Origin: an uncultured Methanolobus sp.
GTDB lineage: Archaea; Halobacteriota; Methanosarcinia; Methanosarcinales; Methanosarcinaceae
DNA length: 64,000 bases
Reading direction: 5' to 3'
Assembly: GCF_963667555.1 (NCBI RefSeq)
Contig: NZ_OY763421.1
Location: 1,939,562 to 2,003,561, forward strand
Notes under the pieces: generated by a model
Seen by the model: the letters and a program-made list of their open reading frames with translations, nothing else
Databases searched by the model: none
What the model was told of the DNA's origin: nothing
Shown here: piece by piece, positions 35,218 to 44,394 of the stretch
Position numbering within the stretch: position 1 is the stretch's first letter
Layout of the letters: every line of letters starts with the position of its first letter
Made by a program: the position numbers and the translations under genes

Positions 35218-36873
35218 TCACGCAATACCCAGTAGTGATGACACTGCTGCCATGGTAACCACAGCACTTGCACCGGATATCCATACCATGATAACAAAAT
35301 CAATCGTAGCACTGAGCATATGACCACCATCCACAATTCTAATCAGGATAGCGGACATCAGAGAGTGACCCACCATGATGGCCATAACCATGTTTGAGAG
35401 CGTGTCTATGTTTCCTACATTGGTATAGAGAACCATTCCCATGGACATACCTGCCGGCATTTCCACAGATGAGAACATATCCTGCATCAGTCCGACCACA
35501 CCAAGGGAAATGTACATTGTAAAACCAATACCACCGGTCAGACCGTAAAGAACACCCACAAGACTTCCTGCAGACTGTGACCTTTTCTTTCTGAGAGTTA
35601 CTATCTTATGGAAATTAGTGGCGATAATGTCCCCTATAACCTCTGGCTGACCACCAAGGTTTGTAGCCTGGACAAACATACCGGAAAAACGCTGTATAAG
35701 ATTGCTACCGGTATTTGAGGCGAAGTATTCCCATGAACTGAACTTGTTTATCCTTGTCACAAGCATCTTGTAGAGATTATTTACATCTTTTGTCAGAGGT
35801 CCGAAGTCGTGTGCTCTCAAAGCTTTGAGGGCATCATCGATAACACCACCCCTGGCTCCTGCCGAGCTTCCCAGAGAACGAATAAATGCGGGGAAATTCT
35901 CATCTTTTCTCCTGATAGCTTTTTCTATCTTCCTTGAAACATGTCCTGTATAAACCAGAGGAGTAATCACCATTGCAACTGCAATACTTGTCTCGATCTT
36001 CCCGTAGAGAACCACAGCTATCAGAACAACAATACAACCTGCGAGAGAAACAGGAACTGAACGATATAACTTCAGTTTGTTCTCGGTCATATTGGATGAC
36101 TGGCTCCACGCAGGGTCTTTTGGGATCTTGCTCTTTGTGAACATCACCATTACAACATCAGTTACAAGGAAAATGATCACCACAACACCCATTAGAAGTT
36201 CGGCATTCATACCGGTTATCACTGGCATGATGACAGCAAATGAAGCCATGAAGATCAAAGACATGACAAGGGACACGAAAAGTTCCTTAATTATCTCCAC
36301 AACATAGAGAGCACCATTGTACATTGCCTCATACTCGTTCATTACAACATTCTGCTCTGCAAACAGGAAAGTCTTAACGTCTTCTCCTGACTGAAGAGCG
36401 TGTGCGAACCTGTCCAGAAAATCCTCAAATATTATAGAAGGAGTCCTTTTTGAGACAAAGCGGCATGCGTCTGCAAGACTCAGATGCCACACCATGACCA
36501 GATTGAATATCTTCTTTGTTTCGTCTGCAAGTTCCTGATAATCCTCATTTTCCGAGACGATACGTATGATATCTATTCTTGGAGTTTCCGCAGTTGCAAT
36601 GGAACCCATCTGGGTGATGTAATAGTGCATATTGTTATCTATGCGGGAAGCTTTGCCTGCCAGGATCGAAAGAGGATAGGACATTGCGAATATAATGCAT
36701 ATAACAGGTATCAGGTAAGGTATGAACTTGGCACTGCCAACAAACATTGTCGGCAGCAAAGCAAGAAGAAGAATGGAAAATAAAAATCCGAATGCTATGA
36801 TAGGTAAAGCAAACTTCTTGAAATATACCTTGGGTTCCATGCCAAGGTTCTTGAATGCTTTCTCATAGCTCAC
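35218..36873 (-). CDS. arlJ: Archaellum membrane platform protein ArlJ (FlaJ)
   Basis: 551 residues with the FlaJ/TadC layout: an N-terminal SYEKAFKNLGMEPK, paired membrane helices near 30-85, a cytoplasmic four-helix part with SLADACRFVSKRTPSIIFEDFLDRF in short form, and further helices ending in SAVVTMAAVSSLLG. It is the polytopic core that holds the ArlI motor. Start is GTG 36873, with GAGGTGA five bases upstream. It lies nine bases after arlI, in the usual arlH-I-J order. Confidence 0.93.
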   Translation of the reverse strand: MSYEKAFKNLGMEPKVYFKKFALPIIAFGFLFSILLLALLPTMFVGSAKFIPYLIPVICIIFAMSYPLSILAGKASRIDNNMHYYITQMGSIATAETPRIDIIRIVSENEDYQELADETKKIFNLVMVWHLSLADACRFVSKRTPSIIFEDFLDRFAHALQSGEDVKTFLFAEQNVVMNEYEAMYNGALYVVEIIKELFVSLVMSLIFMASFAVIMPVITGMNAELLMGVVVIIFLVTDVVMVMFTKSKIPKDPAWSQSSNMTENKLKLYRSVPVSLAGCIVVLIAVVLYGKIETSIAVAMVITPLVYTGHVSRKIEKAIRRKDENFPAFIRSLGSSAGARGGVIDDALKALRAHDFGPLTKDVNNLYKMLVTRINKFSSWEYFASNTGSNLIQRFSGMFVQATNLGGQPEVIGDIIATNFHKIVTLRKKRSQSAGSLVGVLYGLTGGIGFTMYISLGVVGLMQDMFSSVEMPAGMSMGMVLYTNVGNIDTLSNMVMAIMVGHSLMSAILIRIVDGGHMLSATIDFVIMVWISGASAVVTMAAVSSLLGIA

Positions 36874-36882
36874 AAACTCACC

Positions 36883-38547
36883 TCAGACCGAAAATGGAAG
36901 ACCATCTAAACCATGCTTGTAGAAGTTCACAATTATCTCAAGCACGTCAAAATAATCTTCAATACCCCTTGATTTCATCTCTTCCAGAATCTTTGCCCGA
37001 AGGAAGAGATCCTGGTATATCGCCCTTTTATCCTCGTAACCAAGCTTTGTAGCTATTTTATCCTCAAGGATGTAACTGTTGTTCAGGCCACGGAACTTGT
37101 GCCTGTCGGTATCAGGTTCCCACTGGAAAACTGCCCTTGTTGCAACACCGCCTATTTCCTCATAGTAACCTTCTATTTCCTCGATTGCAAGAGCCCTACG
37201 CAGGAACTTCCCTTTACGGTAGACAGCCGAAAGGATCATTGCAATATTCAGGTTATCAATGAAAGTCACAGGTACATTGATAGGGTCTGCCGTAAGACGC
37301 TGGATCATTTTTGATACCGCAGATGCGTGGAAAGTCGCAAGTACAGGGTGACCTGTCTGCATACCCTGGAAAGCTACGTTACCTTCGGCTCCTCGAATCT
37401 CACCTACGATGATGTAGTTTGGTCTTGAACGAAGAGCGGCCTTTAGCAGGGCAAACGTATCTACCCTCGATTCAGGTGGACCTTCCTCACGAGTGATCAG
37501 TTGCTGCCACACAGGCTGAGGAGGCTGAACCTCGGCAGTATCTTCTGCAGAGAAGATCTTGGCCTTAGGATTTACAAAAGCAAGACATGCATTGAGCATT
37601 GTGGTTTTTCCACTTGCGGTCTCACCACTGAAGAAGATACTCATACCATTCTCAAGGCACATCCACATGTAGGCAGCCATTTCAGCGCTCAGTGCACCCC
37701 AGCCGATGAGCTGGATGATGCTTACAGGCACTTCACTGAACTTACGCATGGTGAAACTGCTACCACGCTTACTGACATCTATAGGGTAAATAATATTGAT
37801 ACGGGAACCATCCGGAAGTGCACCGTCAGCAATTGGCCTGGCATCACTTACAGGACGACCGATACGCTCACTCATACTGCGAAGCCAGTTATCCAGACCC
37901 TGTTCATCACCAAAAGTAAGGTCGGTTTTGATCGTGTCAAATATCTTGTGGACAATAAACACATTGTCCACGCCTATACTGCTGATATCTTCAAGATATG
38001 GGTCTCTGATAATTGGTTCGATGGGGCCTGAGCCGATAATGTCCCTTTCAAGATGATAGAGGATCCTGTTGTACTCAGACTGGGTCATAGGGACTTTTTT
38101 CTGGACGGGCATGAGTTTCTGGAGAATATCGAATTTTCCTTTGCCTTTTTCCTCATCATCGATATTGCCACCTGCACCTATGTCTATGGATTCATTGAAC
38201 AGTTTTGTGATAAGATCCTTAAGTTCTGCTTCGGTGTTAGGAACAGGTTCGTTGGCGGATTTTTCAAGGATAACATCCAGAACAGTACGATATTTCTTTT
38301 TTTCAGTATCGTTAAGCTCCGGCTCTATTCCGAAATAGTTGATCTCTCCCTGCTCATCACCGCCATAAAGATGGATGAACACAGGATCTCCAACCGGAAG
38401 AATGATGCTTACTTTGGACTTGTCGATATCCTTTCCAAGACTTACCATGAAAGTTGGTTCATCCTCTCCTGTCTCACGCATGAATTTCTTTACATACTCA
38501 CCCAGATGAGGGTTCCTCTGTACTGCTTTCTGAAATTCTGCATCCAT
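36883..38547 (-). CDS. arlI: Archaellum motor ATPase ArlI (FlaI)
   Basis: 554 residues, full length for the type IV-secretion-like archaellum ATPase. Walker A is FFSGETASGKTTM near 305-317. The N-terminal domain has EYNRILYHLERDIIGSG and DPYLEDISSIGVDNVFIVHK. PNYIIVGEIRG is the Walker B/Asp-box region and TGHPVLATFHASA the His box. It drives both assembly and rotation of the archaellum. 9 bases separate it from arlJ and 19 from arlH. Confidence 0.95.
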   Translation of the reverse strand: MDAEFQKAVQRNPHLGEYVKKFMRETGEDEPTFMVSLGKDIDKSKVSIILPVGDPVFIHLYGGDEQGEINYFGIEPELNDTEKKKYRTVLDVILEKSANEPVPNTEAELKDLITKLFNESIDIGAGGNIDDEEKGKGKFDILQKLMPVQKKVPMTQSEYNRILYHLERDIIGSGPIEPIIRDPYLEDISSIGVDNVFIVHKIFDTIKTDLTFGDEQGLDNWLRSMSERIGRPVSDARPIADGALPDGSRINIIYPIDVSKRGSSFTMRKFSEVPVSIIQLIGWGALSAEMAAYMWMCLENGMSIFFSGETASGKTTMLNACLAFVNPKAKIFSAEDTAEVQPPQPVWQQLITREEGPPESRVDTFALLKAALRSRPNYIIVGEIRGAEGNVAFQGMQTGHPVLATFHASAVSKMIQRLTADPINVPVTFIDNLNIAMILSAVYRKGKFLRRALAIEEIEGYYEEIGGVATRAVFQWEPDTDRHKFRGLNNSYILEDKIATKLGYEDKRAIYQDLFLRAKILEEMKSRGIEDYFDVLEIIVNFYKHGLDGLPFSV

Positions 38548-38566
38548 ATTAACACTACCTTTAAGA

Positions 38567-39262
38567 TTATGATACTGAAGCGATCTCGACTACAAGACCG
38601 ACCTTTGGCTCTATTCTGAAACCGATCATCTGTCCAACCGGACCCTTGGCACCGGTGAACTTGTTAACAACAATGGTCCTCTTGACTTCACTTCCAAGAG
38701 GCTTTGATTTGAGAGTAATGTAAATATCACATGAAGAGCGGAACATTGAAGCAATGTCCTCTGTGAGCTGGTTTGGCTCAATTGTAAGAATAATGACCTT
38801 GCCCATACCATTCAGTTTTTTGAAGAATGATATCAGGTCAAGTGTTTTCTCAGTGTTCGCACTGTATTTGATAAGTGAAGAAAGAGTGTCGATAATTATG
38901 ACATTCTTCTCAAAAAGCTCTTCGGCAGCCATTAGCCGCTCTATAAAATCAAATCTCGATTTTGCCGCCTGCACCAGCGGAATTACAGGAATGTATAAGA
39001 GCAGGCCATTCAAAAGGAACGGGGCAATGGGATAGTCCATTGAATACATCTGGTTTATAAAGCCCTTTGTGGTCAGTTGTGTAGAGACAAAAGTTACACT
39101 GACATCGTTTTCGTTCAATCCGAATGAAAGTCGCTGGGAAATCGTGCTTTTTCCTCCGCCACTGCCACCTTCGATTACTACAAGTGAGCCGGCAGGAAAG
39201 CCTCCTCCCAATTTATCATTCAGGTCATCCCTGGGAATTGCAAATGCATTGATCTTTGCCAT
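38567..39262 (-). CDS. arlH: Archaellum regulatory ATPase-like ArlH (FlaH)
   Basis: 231 residues, a KaiC/RecA-like domain with Walker A EGGSGGGKSTI (Lys 38), VSVTFVSTQLTTKGF and Walker B NVIIIDTLSSLI. ArlH binds ATP and works as a ring around ArlI to regulate motor assembly. The gene is a close structural relative of the larger KaiC-like proteins encoded further up the same strand (44395, 43244), which supports a common system. Confidence 0.93.
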   Translation of the reverse strand: MAKINAFAIPRDDLNDKLGGGFPAGSLVVIEGGSGGGKSTISQRLSFGLNENDVSVTFVSTQLTTKGFINQMYSMDYPIAPFLLNGLLLYIPVIPLVQAAKSRFDFIERLMAAEELFEKNVIIIDTLSSLIKYSANTEKTLDLISFFKKLNGMGKVIILTIEPNQLTEDIASMFRSSCDIYITLKSKPLGSEVKRTIVVNKFTGAKGPVGQMIGFRIEPKVGLVVEIASVS

Positions 39263-39275
39263 TATTTGCCTCTTA

Positions 39276-39782
39276 TTACGTTTTGAAACTCATTGCACCG
39301 GATTTTCCATTATCAGCCGCAACAAGCACTCTGTGATCGCCTACTTCCAGTGGAGAAGGGTTAGTGGTAACATTCAAAGTGAGAATCTCTCCCGGCCTCC
39401 ATACGATATCACCATCTGTCAATGCAGTATTGACATCCACAGGTTCTATGAATATACCGTCCACAAGAACGGTCACATATTCAGGAGCCAGCTCGGTCTT
39501 TCCGGTATTCTTGGCATAAAAAGTGTATTTGCCGGAACCGCTGTCATATGGAACTATCTCAGGATCGTTCACAATGGTTATGTCAGTCCGCATCTGTTCG
39601 GACAACATTTTACTGCTTGCACTGGATGAAGCGATCATGGACTGGACATTGCCGGAGATAAGAACAACTACACTGATAGCCAGAACCATTGCGGCTATGA
39701 AGAAGATCATGTGCGTAACCGCGGTTTCTGCACCTGTATCTTTCAGTAAGGTCTTTCTCTCTGATCTTAGCATGCTTTTCAT
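39276..39782 (-). CDS. arlG: Archaellum stator component ArlG (FlaG)
   Basis: 168 residues. One N-terminal hydrophobic helix (HMIFFIAAMVLAISVVVLIS, about 24-43) is followed by an outer beta-sandwich domain (YTFYAKNTGKTEL, EYVTVLVDGIFI, EILTLNVTT) like that of ArlF. ArlF and ArlG form the pseudoperiplasmic filament that anchors the rotor to the S-layer. A second ATG three codons in is possible. The gap of 75 bases before it holds promoter-like sequence. Confidence 0.88.
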   Translation of the reverse strand: MKSMLRSERKTLLKDTGAETAVTHMIFFIAAMVLAISVVVLISGNVQSMIASSSASSKMLSEQMRTDITIVNDPEIVPYDSGSGKYTFYAKNTGKTELAPEYVTVLVDGIFIEPVDVNTALTDGDIVWRPGEILTLNVTTNPSPLEVGDHRVLVAADNGKSGAMSFKT

Positions 39783-39820
39783 GTTTTTTGCCAGTCCGAT
39801 GCAAATAGAATTAGAATAAT

Positions 39821-39844
39821 AATATATAATTAATAGTATATAAG
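39821..39844 (-). promoter_or_regulatory. Possible internal promoter before arlG
   Basis: On the minus strand the 75-base arlF-arlG gap reads TTATATAC and, closer to the gene, ATTATATATT. The closer one lies about 43 bases before the arlG ATG, a normal archaeal spacing for a short leader. No ribosome-binding site is seen before that ATG. Confidence 0.35.
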
Positions 39845-39857
39845 ATTGCTATTCAGT

Positions 39858-40289
39858 TCAGACGATATATGAACTGTAAGCAGAAACACCATTACGAGTT
39901 ACAACTTTTACACGATGGACCCCTGTGCCGGAAAGGTAGGGAACGGTCATACTTCGTGTCTCAGCAGGTGTCCAGGTTGCTGCAACATCACTATATTTAT
40001 AGGATTCCAGGTTTCCGTCAACAAGAACATTGAGCTCATCAAAACGGACTGTCTCACTACCAATATTTGAAAGTGTCACTGTCAGGTTGTAGGTACCTGA
40101 ATAATTCCCGGCAATTGCACTTTCTACCTCTATATTCGTCTTGAGCTTTGAGTTCTGCATCTGGTAATGTTCTTCCGTAGCATCACTGACAACTTCATTT
40201 GAAGTGTTGAGCATGGAATATGACAATGAACCAACTACAAGTGCAGTGATGAAAAATATCACTGCCACAACGGAGATCTCAAATCCCAT
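39858..40289 (-). CDS. arlF: Archaellum stator component ArlF (FlaF)
   Basis: 143 residues: an N-terminal membrane helix (VVAVIFFITALVVGSLSYSM, about 7-26) and an outer beta-sandwich domain (YNLTVTLSNIGSETV, DELNVLVDGNL, YLSGTGVHRVKV). ArlF binds S-layer protein and with ArlG makes the archaellum stator. It overlaps the end of arlCE by 11 bases. Two N-x-S/T sites (TSNEV is not one; NYSGT and NLTVT are) could carry glycan. Confidence 0.88.
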   Translation of the reverse strand: MGFEISVVAVIFFITALVVGSLSYSMLNTSNEVVSDATEEHYQMQNSKLKTNIEVESAIAGNYSGTYNLTVTLSNIGSETVRFDELNVLVDGNLESYKYSDVAATWTPAETRSMTVPYLSGTGVHRVKVVTRNGVSAYSSYIV

Positions 40290-41619
40290 ACAGTTCCTCC
40301 AGACCGTGCTTTACCTTTGCCATCTCCCTGTCTATGGAACTGAGCATGTTCCTGTCGATCTTGCGGCCTGAGAGCCTCTCAATGAAGAGCAGGGACTTAG
40401 TGTGGTCTTCCGGCAAAAGGCGCCATGTGGGCTTTTCCACATAATAGTCGATTCCACGGGCATACGCCATGATCTCTGACATGACATCCTCGCTTATCCA
40501 GCCGATGTCAACATAATAATCAAGTGCGTCCATCAGGTTGTTCCTTCCAACCCTTTCCATGAGGAACTCTATCCAGTTGAGCAGGACAACAACGCTGGTA
40601 GGATCTGCTTTTATGAACTCAAGCCTTACAAGAGGTAGTGATTTCTTTGCAGCCGGAGCGTTCTCGGATTCAATTTCCGTCTCTTCTGCTTCTTCACGAT
40701 CGTGCTTACTCTTTGTGGCTGGCGCTTTTTCATCGCCTTTGGAAACGGCATTAGTACTGACTGATGCAGCGGGAACTGGACGACTTTCAAGATCGTCAAG
40801 TCTGGTAGTTATAGCGGATGTAGTTTCTGCAAGGTCAAGCAAATTCTGATTAATGGAATCGGTACGTGTGAATAATTCATCTGTCTTTGAGGTTAATTGT
40901 TCGATGCTTTCATGCATCATTACCATGGCATCGGCAAACGCATCCATCTTGGATTCAAAATCCTGCATCCTGGAGGCTGCTTCTTCAGAGATGCCTTTTG
41001 GCATACTTAATTTCTGAGCAGTTGCATCAAACTCATTTTTCAGAAGAACTATCATGTCTCCCATTTCAGTGAGACGCTTCTCTGTTTTCTCAAACCTCTC
41101 AATGGTATCTCTGGAACCTGCACCATCGCCGACAAAAGGGTTGACCTGATTGGATACTATCTCATAAAGGGATAATAGTTCAAGGACACTCTGGTCTATC
41201 TTATCAACGGTTTTTCTGATCTCTTCATTGTCCCTCTGGACCATGTTTAGAGTTACATCTGCCTTTGATACTTTAGACTCGACTTCCTTTATCTTTTTTC
41301 GATTCTCCTCAAGCATCTCATTATCTATTGGAGCTGCCTGTGGAGCGGCTTGCGGGGCCATTCCCGGTGGACCGCCTGCTCCCGGAGGAGCCATACCCGG
41401 AGGGAAAGCAGAATCGCCAGGTGCGCCTGGAGCCATGCCTGGAGGAACACCTGGCATAGGAGGCATACCGGCAGCCAGATCAGGAACTGAACCAAGGTCT
41501 GGCCCGCCCTGCATGAAAGGAGGAGCATCGCCTCCAAATGGAGAGTCACCTCCACCGCTCTTGTTCTTTTTCGAAAGAACAGAGGTCACTTTTTTGATCT
41601 TATCGCTAAATCCGGCCAT
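40279..41619 (-). CDS. Archaellum switch protein ArlC/E fusion (FlaCE) with Gly-Pro-Met-rich linker
   Basis: 446 residues from ATG 41619; an upstream frame extension lacks sense, and GTGGA precedes this ATG. Order: a short basic start (AGFSDKIKKVTSVLSKKNK), a Gly/Pro/Met-rich disordered stretch of about 75 residues with PPGMAP-like repeats, a coiled coil (EENRKKIKEVESKVSKADV and following), a FlaC-like helical part, an acidic linker and a C-terminal FlaE domain (VVVLLNWIEFLMERVGRNN, ALDYYVDIGWIS). In euryarchaea these proteins take CheY signals to the motor. First gene of the operon. Confidence 0.87.
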   Translation of the reverse strand: MAGFSDKIKKVTSVLSKKNKSGGGDSPFGGDAPPFMQGGPDLGSVPDLAAGMPPMPGVPPGMAPGAPGDSAFPPGMAPPGAGGPPGMAPQAAPQAAPIDNEMLEENRKKIKEVESKVSKADVTLNMVQRDNEEIRKTVDKIDQSVLELLSLYEIVSNQVNPFVGDGAGSRDTIERFEKTEKRLTEMGDMIVLLKNEFDATAQKLSMPKGISEEAASRMQDFESKMDAFADAMVMMHESIEQLTSKTDELFTRTDSINQNLLDLAETTSAITTRLDDLESRPVPAASVSTNAVSKGDEKAPATKSKHDREEAEETEIESENAPAAKKSLPLVRLEFIKADPTSVVVLLNWIEFLMERVGRNNLMDALDYYVDIGWISEDVMSEIMAYARGIDYYVEKPTWRLLPEDHTKSLLFIERLSGRKIDRNMLSSIDREMAKVKHGLEELYGI

Positions 41620-41679
41620 ATTTCCACTGGTTTTATTTAATTTATGAGAGATATATCTATACGTTTGACAATATACCAT

Positions 41680-41773
41680 CTATAATATATATAAATTTTG
41701 AATAAAACATGCGTTGAACATAATGGCAAATCAGATGATTTTAAATCATTTACCTGACTTGTAGGAGTGACCT
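41680..41773. promoter_or_regulatory. Divergent promoter region of the archaellum operon and the 41774 methyltransferase
   Basis: TTTATATATA on the minus strand (41686-41695) lies about 70 bases before the arlCE ATG. TATATAAATT on + (41688-41697) lies about 80 bases before ATG 41774. The AT-rich core is shared, so the two genes probably have back-to-back promoters. ATGATT-TTA-AATCAT, a short inverted repeat, occurs at about 41733-41747. GGAGTGA precedes the + start codon. Confidence 0.5.
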
Positions 41774-42790
41774 ATGGCACGTAAAAAGCAATTCAAAACA
41801 GAAATGATATCAGACAAAGATGGCATCAGATTCGCAACTCCGGAACCGGTGGCTGAATACAGGGCAAAGAGACTGCAATGTAAGACAATAGCTGACATCA
41901 GTTGTGGAATCGGAGGACAGGCGCTCTTTTTTGCCAGATACTGCGATTTTGTCTATGCTATCGAGATAGATCCTAAAAAGATAGCATTTGCAAAAAAGAA
42001 TGCCAGGATAATGGGTGTAGATAACATCGAATTCATTGCAGGTGACGCACTGTCTCCTGAAGTCATTGAAAAATTACCAAAACTTGATGTTGTCTTTTCA
42101 GATCCTGCAAGACCTCCTGCTGAAAAAGAGAGGAGTATCGACAATCTTAGTCCGTCCATCCCTGAAGTGATGAAAGCCTATGCAAAGGTTTCCTCAAACT
42201 TTGCTTTTGAAGCGCCTCCACAATTGTCACCGGATAAAATTCCGTTTGACTGTGAAAGAGAGTACATGTCACTGGAAGGAAAGCTCAACAGGCTTAACCT
42301 CTATTTTGGAGAGCTGAAAAAAGCGGATATTTCTGCTGTTGCGCTTCCGGGAAGTAATGCGATAAGGTCATCAGGAACTGTCGAACCTGCCGGCAAAGCA
42401 GATGAACCGGCATTGTACGCATATGAGCCAGAGGAATGTGTAATAAAGGCAGGTCTGCTTGAGCAGCTTGTTGCAGAGCTTAAAGGAGAATCAGAAAACA
42501 TTGCCATTTATGATATTGATGAAAAAAGGACACTCCTTACTTCAGAATCCGAAATAAAGAACAGCCTTTTTAAGAATAGATACAGGAAACTTCTGGTCGC
42601 TGAAGCGGACTTTTCGCAGATAAATTCCTATCTTAGGAAGAACTCGTTCGGAACAGTTATTGTCCGGGCAGCCATTGACCCTGAAAGTTACTGGGATGTG
42701 CGCAACGAACTGGAAAACGGCCTCAATGGTGAGAGAAAGGCACATCTTTTCGTAAAGGATGAAAAAGCGATATTGTTTGAAGTGCTATGA
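41774..42790 (+). CDS. SAM-dependent methyltransferase with C-terminal THUMP-like domain
   Basis: 338 residues. SAM-binding domain: IADISCGIGGQALFFARY, VYAIEIDPKKIAFAKKNA, and the catalytic-position motif VFSDPARPP in place of the usual DPPY. The rest (EEYMSLEG-like region, then ALYAYEPEECVIKAGLLEQL and EVRNELEN-like tail) resembles a THUMP-like unit that follows this type of methyltransferase in bacteria. Probably modifies RNA, though the DPARPP variant leaves the target base unknown. Divergent from the archaellum operon; ATG 41774 follows GGAGTGA. Confidence 0.75.
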   Translation: MARKKQFKTEMISDKDGIRFATPEPVAEYRAKRLQCKTIADISCGIGGQALFFARYCDFVYAIEIDPKKIAFAKKNARIMGVDNIEFIAGDALSPEVIEKLPKLDVVFSDPARPPAEKERSIDNLSPSIPEVMKAYAKVSSNFAFEAPPQLSPDKIPFDCEREYMSLEGKLNRLNLYFGELKKADISAVALPGSNAIRSSGTVEPAGKADEPALYAYEPEECVIKAGLLEQLVAELKGESENIAIYDIDEKRTLLTSESEIKNSLFKNRYRKLLVAEADFSQINSYLRKNSFGTVIVRAAIDPESYWDVRNELENGLNGERKAHLFVKDEKAILFEVL

Positions 42791-42799
42791 AGTGCTGGA

Positions 42800-43174
42800 T
42801 CACTGAAGCTTCATTTCCAGCAATTCTTTTGTCCTCTGGATAAGCTCTTTTCTGCTGAAAGGCTTTGTAATATAGTCGTCTGCTTTAAGGACATGCAGAC
42901 CGAGCATCTTGTCAAATTCCTGACTCTTTACCGTGAGCATAGCAACGGGTAAAGTGGGCTCTTTTTCCTTTATCTTATGGAAAGTTTCCCATCCATTCAT
43001 ATCAGGCATCATGATATCAAGAAGAATTGCATCAGGATGTTCCTCCTCAATCGATTCAAGACACTCAAAACCGCTTTTTGCTCCGACGACTTCTATGTCC
43101 TCGGATTCAAGGATCAATTTTACGAGGTCAATGGTATCGGGTTCATCATCCACAACCATGATTTTGGGACACAT
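42800..43174 (-). CDS. Single-domain response regulator (CheY-like receiver)
   Basis: 124 residues, REC domain alone: acidic pair in MVVDDEPDTIDL (Asp 9, 10), phospho-acceptor Asp 53 in ILLDIMMPDMNG, Thr in AMLTVKSQ and Lys in DYITKPFSRKEL. No output domain, so it acts by binding a partner. It is encoded 69 bases after the RecA-REC hybrid on the same strand. The neighbouring genes suggest a motility or surface-behaviour signal. Confidence 0.9.
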   Translation of the reverse strand: MCPKIMVVDDEPDTIDLVKLILESEDIEVVGAKSGFECLESIEEEHPDAILLDIMMPDMNGWETFHKIKEKEPTLPVAMLTVKSQEFDKMLGLHVLKADDYITKPFSRKELIQRTKELLEMKLQ

Positions 43175-43217
43175 TAATGATACAACTCCTAAGACGTTTT
43201 TACCAAAATTATATAGT

Positions 43218-43237
43218 ATTCAAATATTCATTTGAAT
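43218..43237. repeat. Perfect inverted repeat between two response-regulator genes
   Basis: ATTCAAAT at 43218-43225 and ATTTGAAT at 43230-43237 are perfect 8-base inverted arms around ATTC. It lies just past the stop of the hybrid regulator and 44 bases before the next start, so it could be an operator, terminator or promoter element. Confidence 0.4.
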
Positions 43238-43243
43238 ATATAA

Positions 43244-44305
43244 TTATTCCTCTTCCACCCATCCAAGACGGCGCATTACCATCTTGATCCTGGCCTTGAC
43301 CTCTCTCTTGTCAAACGGTTTGGAAATATAGTCATCTATTCCAAGTTCCATACCCTTGACCTTATCCTCAATAGCAGTCTTGGCCGATATCATGATCACA
43401 GGAATATCGCTTGCAGCTTTGCTCTTCTTAAGATTCTCCACTACTTCATAACCATCCATGTCGGGCATCATGATGTCAAGGAGAATAAGATCAGGAAGCT
43501 CTTTTAGTGTAAGATCTATGGCAGCTTCGCCATTATGGGCCACTATGAAGTCATAGGGCTCACTTATGAGAGAAAGTTTCAGAAGCTCTGGAATGTCTGG
43601 TTCATCATCGACTATAAGGATCTTCAGGCGCTCCCTTTTGATCTTCTTCTGCATAGGTTCGAACTCAATAGAGCCGCCCTCAACAGAATACCTGAAATCG
43701 AAATCCTTCATGCCGATCTCAGCATGGATCTCGCCCACATTGGTGATATCGATAACCACGTCAAAGAATGAAGTTATAAGAACCTCGGTCTCTGATGAAA
43801 GGATGTTCCTTGAAAGCATGGAGACAATGCTGCCATCGTTCTCTGCCACTTTCTTTTCGATGAACTGGATGAAGTTTTCCACAACCTGCATTGTGTCGCT
43901 TGCAAGCACATTCATGTTGTCTATGAGCAGCACAGAATTCTGATGGTCCTGGAAAATATTGGATATATGGGATGCCATCTTGGTATAATCTGCAACGGAA
44001 CTGCAGTAGAAAGTGTCATCGTGGCGCTCTTTGCCTGGCGCATCAATGTCGATGAAGAATATTCTTCCTTCGTAATTGATGTCAAATCCAAAATCTTCGA
44101 ATCTTGACAATATCTTGTCCCTGGAAGAATTCAGGCATAGCCACACTATAGTCCTTTCCGATTCTTCTTTCAGTATGTCCGATACAAAAAAATAGACAAG
44201 CCTCTCAATAAAACTATCCACCGGAGCAAGGAACAATGTATTTTTCCGGGATAGCTCTGTTCTGAGGGTTGAAAGGATTTCCTGCGTTTGAGCATTCATT
44301 GCCAA
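43244..44305 (-). CDS. Degenerate RecA/KaiC-like domain fused to a receiver domain
   Basis: 353 residues. Residues 1-220 have a KaiC-like order without a working Walker A (NTLFLAPVDSFIERLVYF sits where the P-loop should be), while a Walker B-like SVLLIDNMNVLAS remains. Residues about 230-345 form a complete receiver: LKILIVDDEPDIPELL, LILLDIMMPDMDGYEV, VIMISAKTA, DYISKPFDKREV. An unusual mix of a pseudo-ATPase sensor and a phosphorylation switch. Followed by the stand-alone receiver and preceded by a two-RecA protein, so the three are likely one signalling unit. Confidence 0.8.
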   Translation of the reverse strand: MAMNAQTQEILSTLRTELSRKNTLFLAPVDSFIERLVYFFVSDILKEESERTIVWLCLNSSRDKILSRFEDFGFDINYEGRIFFIDIDAPGKERHDDTFYCSSVADYTKMASHISNIFQDHQNSVLLIDNMNVLASDTMQVVENFIQFIEKKVAENDGSIVSMLSRNILSSETEVLITSFFDVVIDITNVGEIHAEIGMKDFDFRYSVEGGSIEFEPMQKKIKRERLKILIVDDEPDIPELLKLSLISEPYDFIVAHNGEAAIDLTLKELPDLILLDIMMPDMDGYEVVENLKKSKAASDIPVIMISAKTAIEDKVKGMELGIDDYISKPFDKREVKARIKMVMRRLGWVEEE

Positions 44306-44394
44306 GTACCTTTTAATTTTGTTTAGTAAATAATATTAGATTTATTTTCTTATTAATGTTTGGGAAGAAAATGTACTTACGGCGTATAAATTAT

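Noticed and set aside
41228..41647. A 139-codon + frame opposite arlCE with Gly/Pro-rich translation
   Set aside because: The composition only mirrors the repeat-rich ArlCE linker on the other strand.
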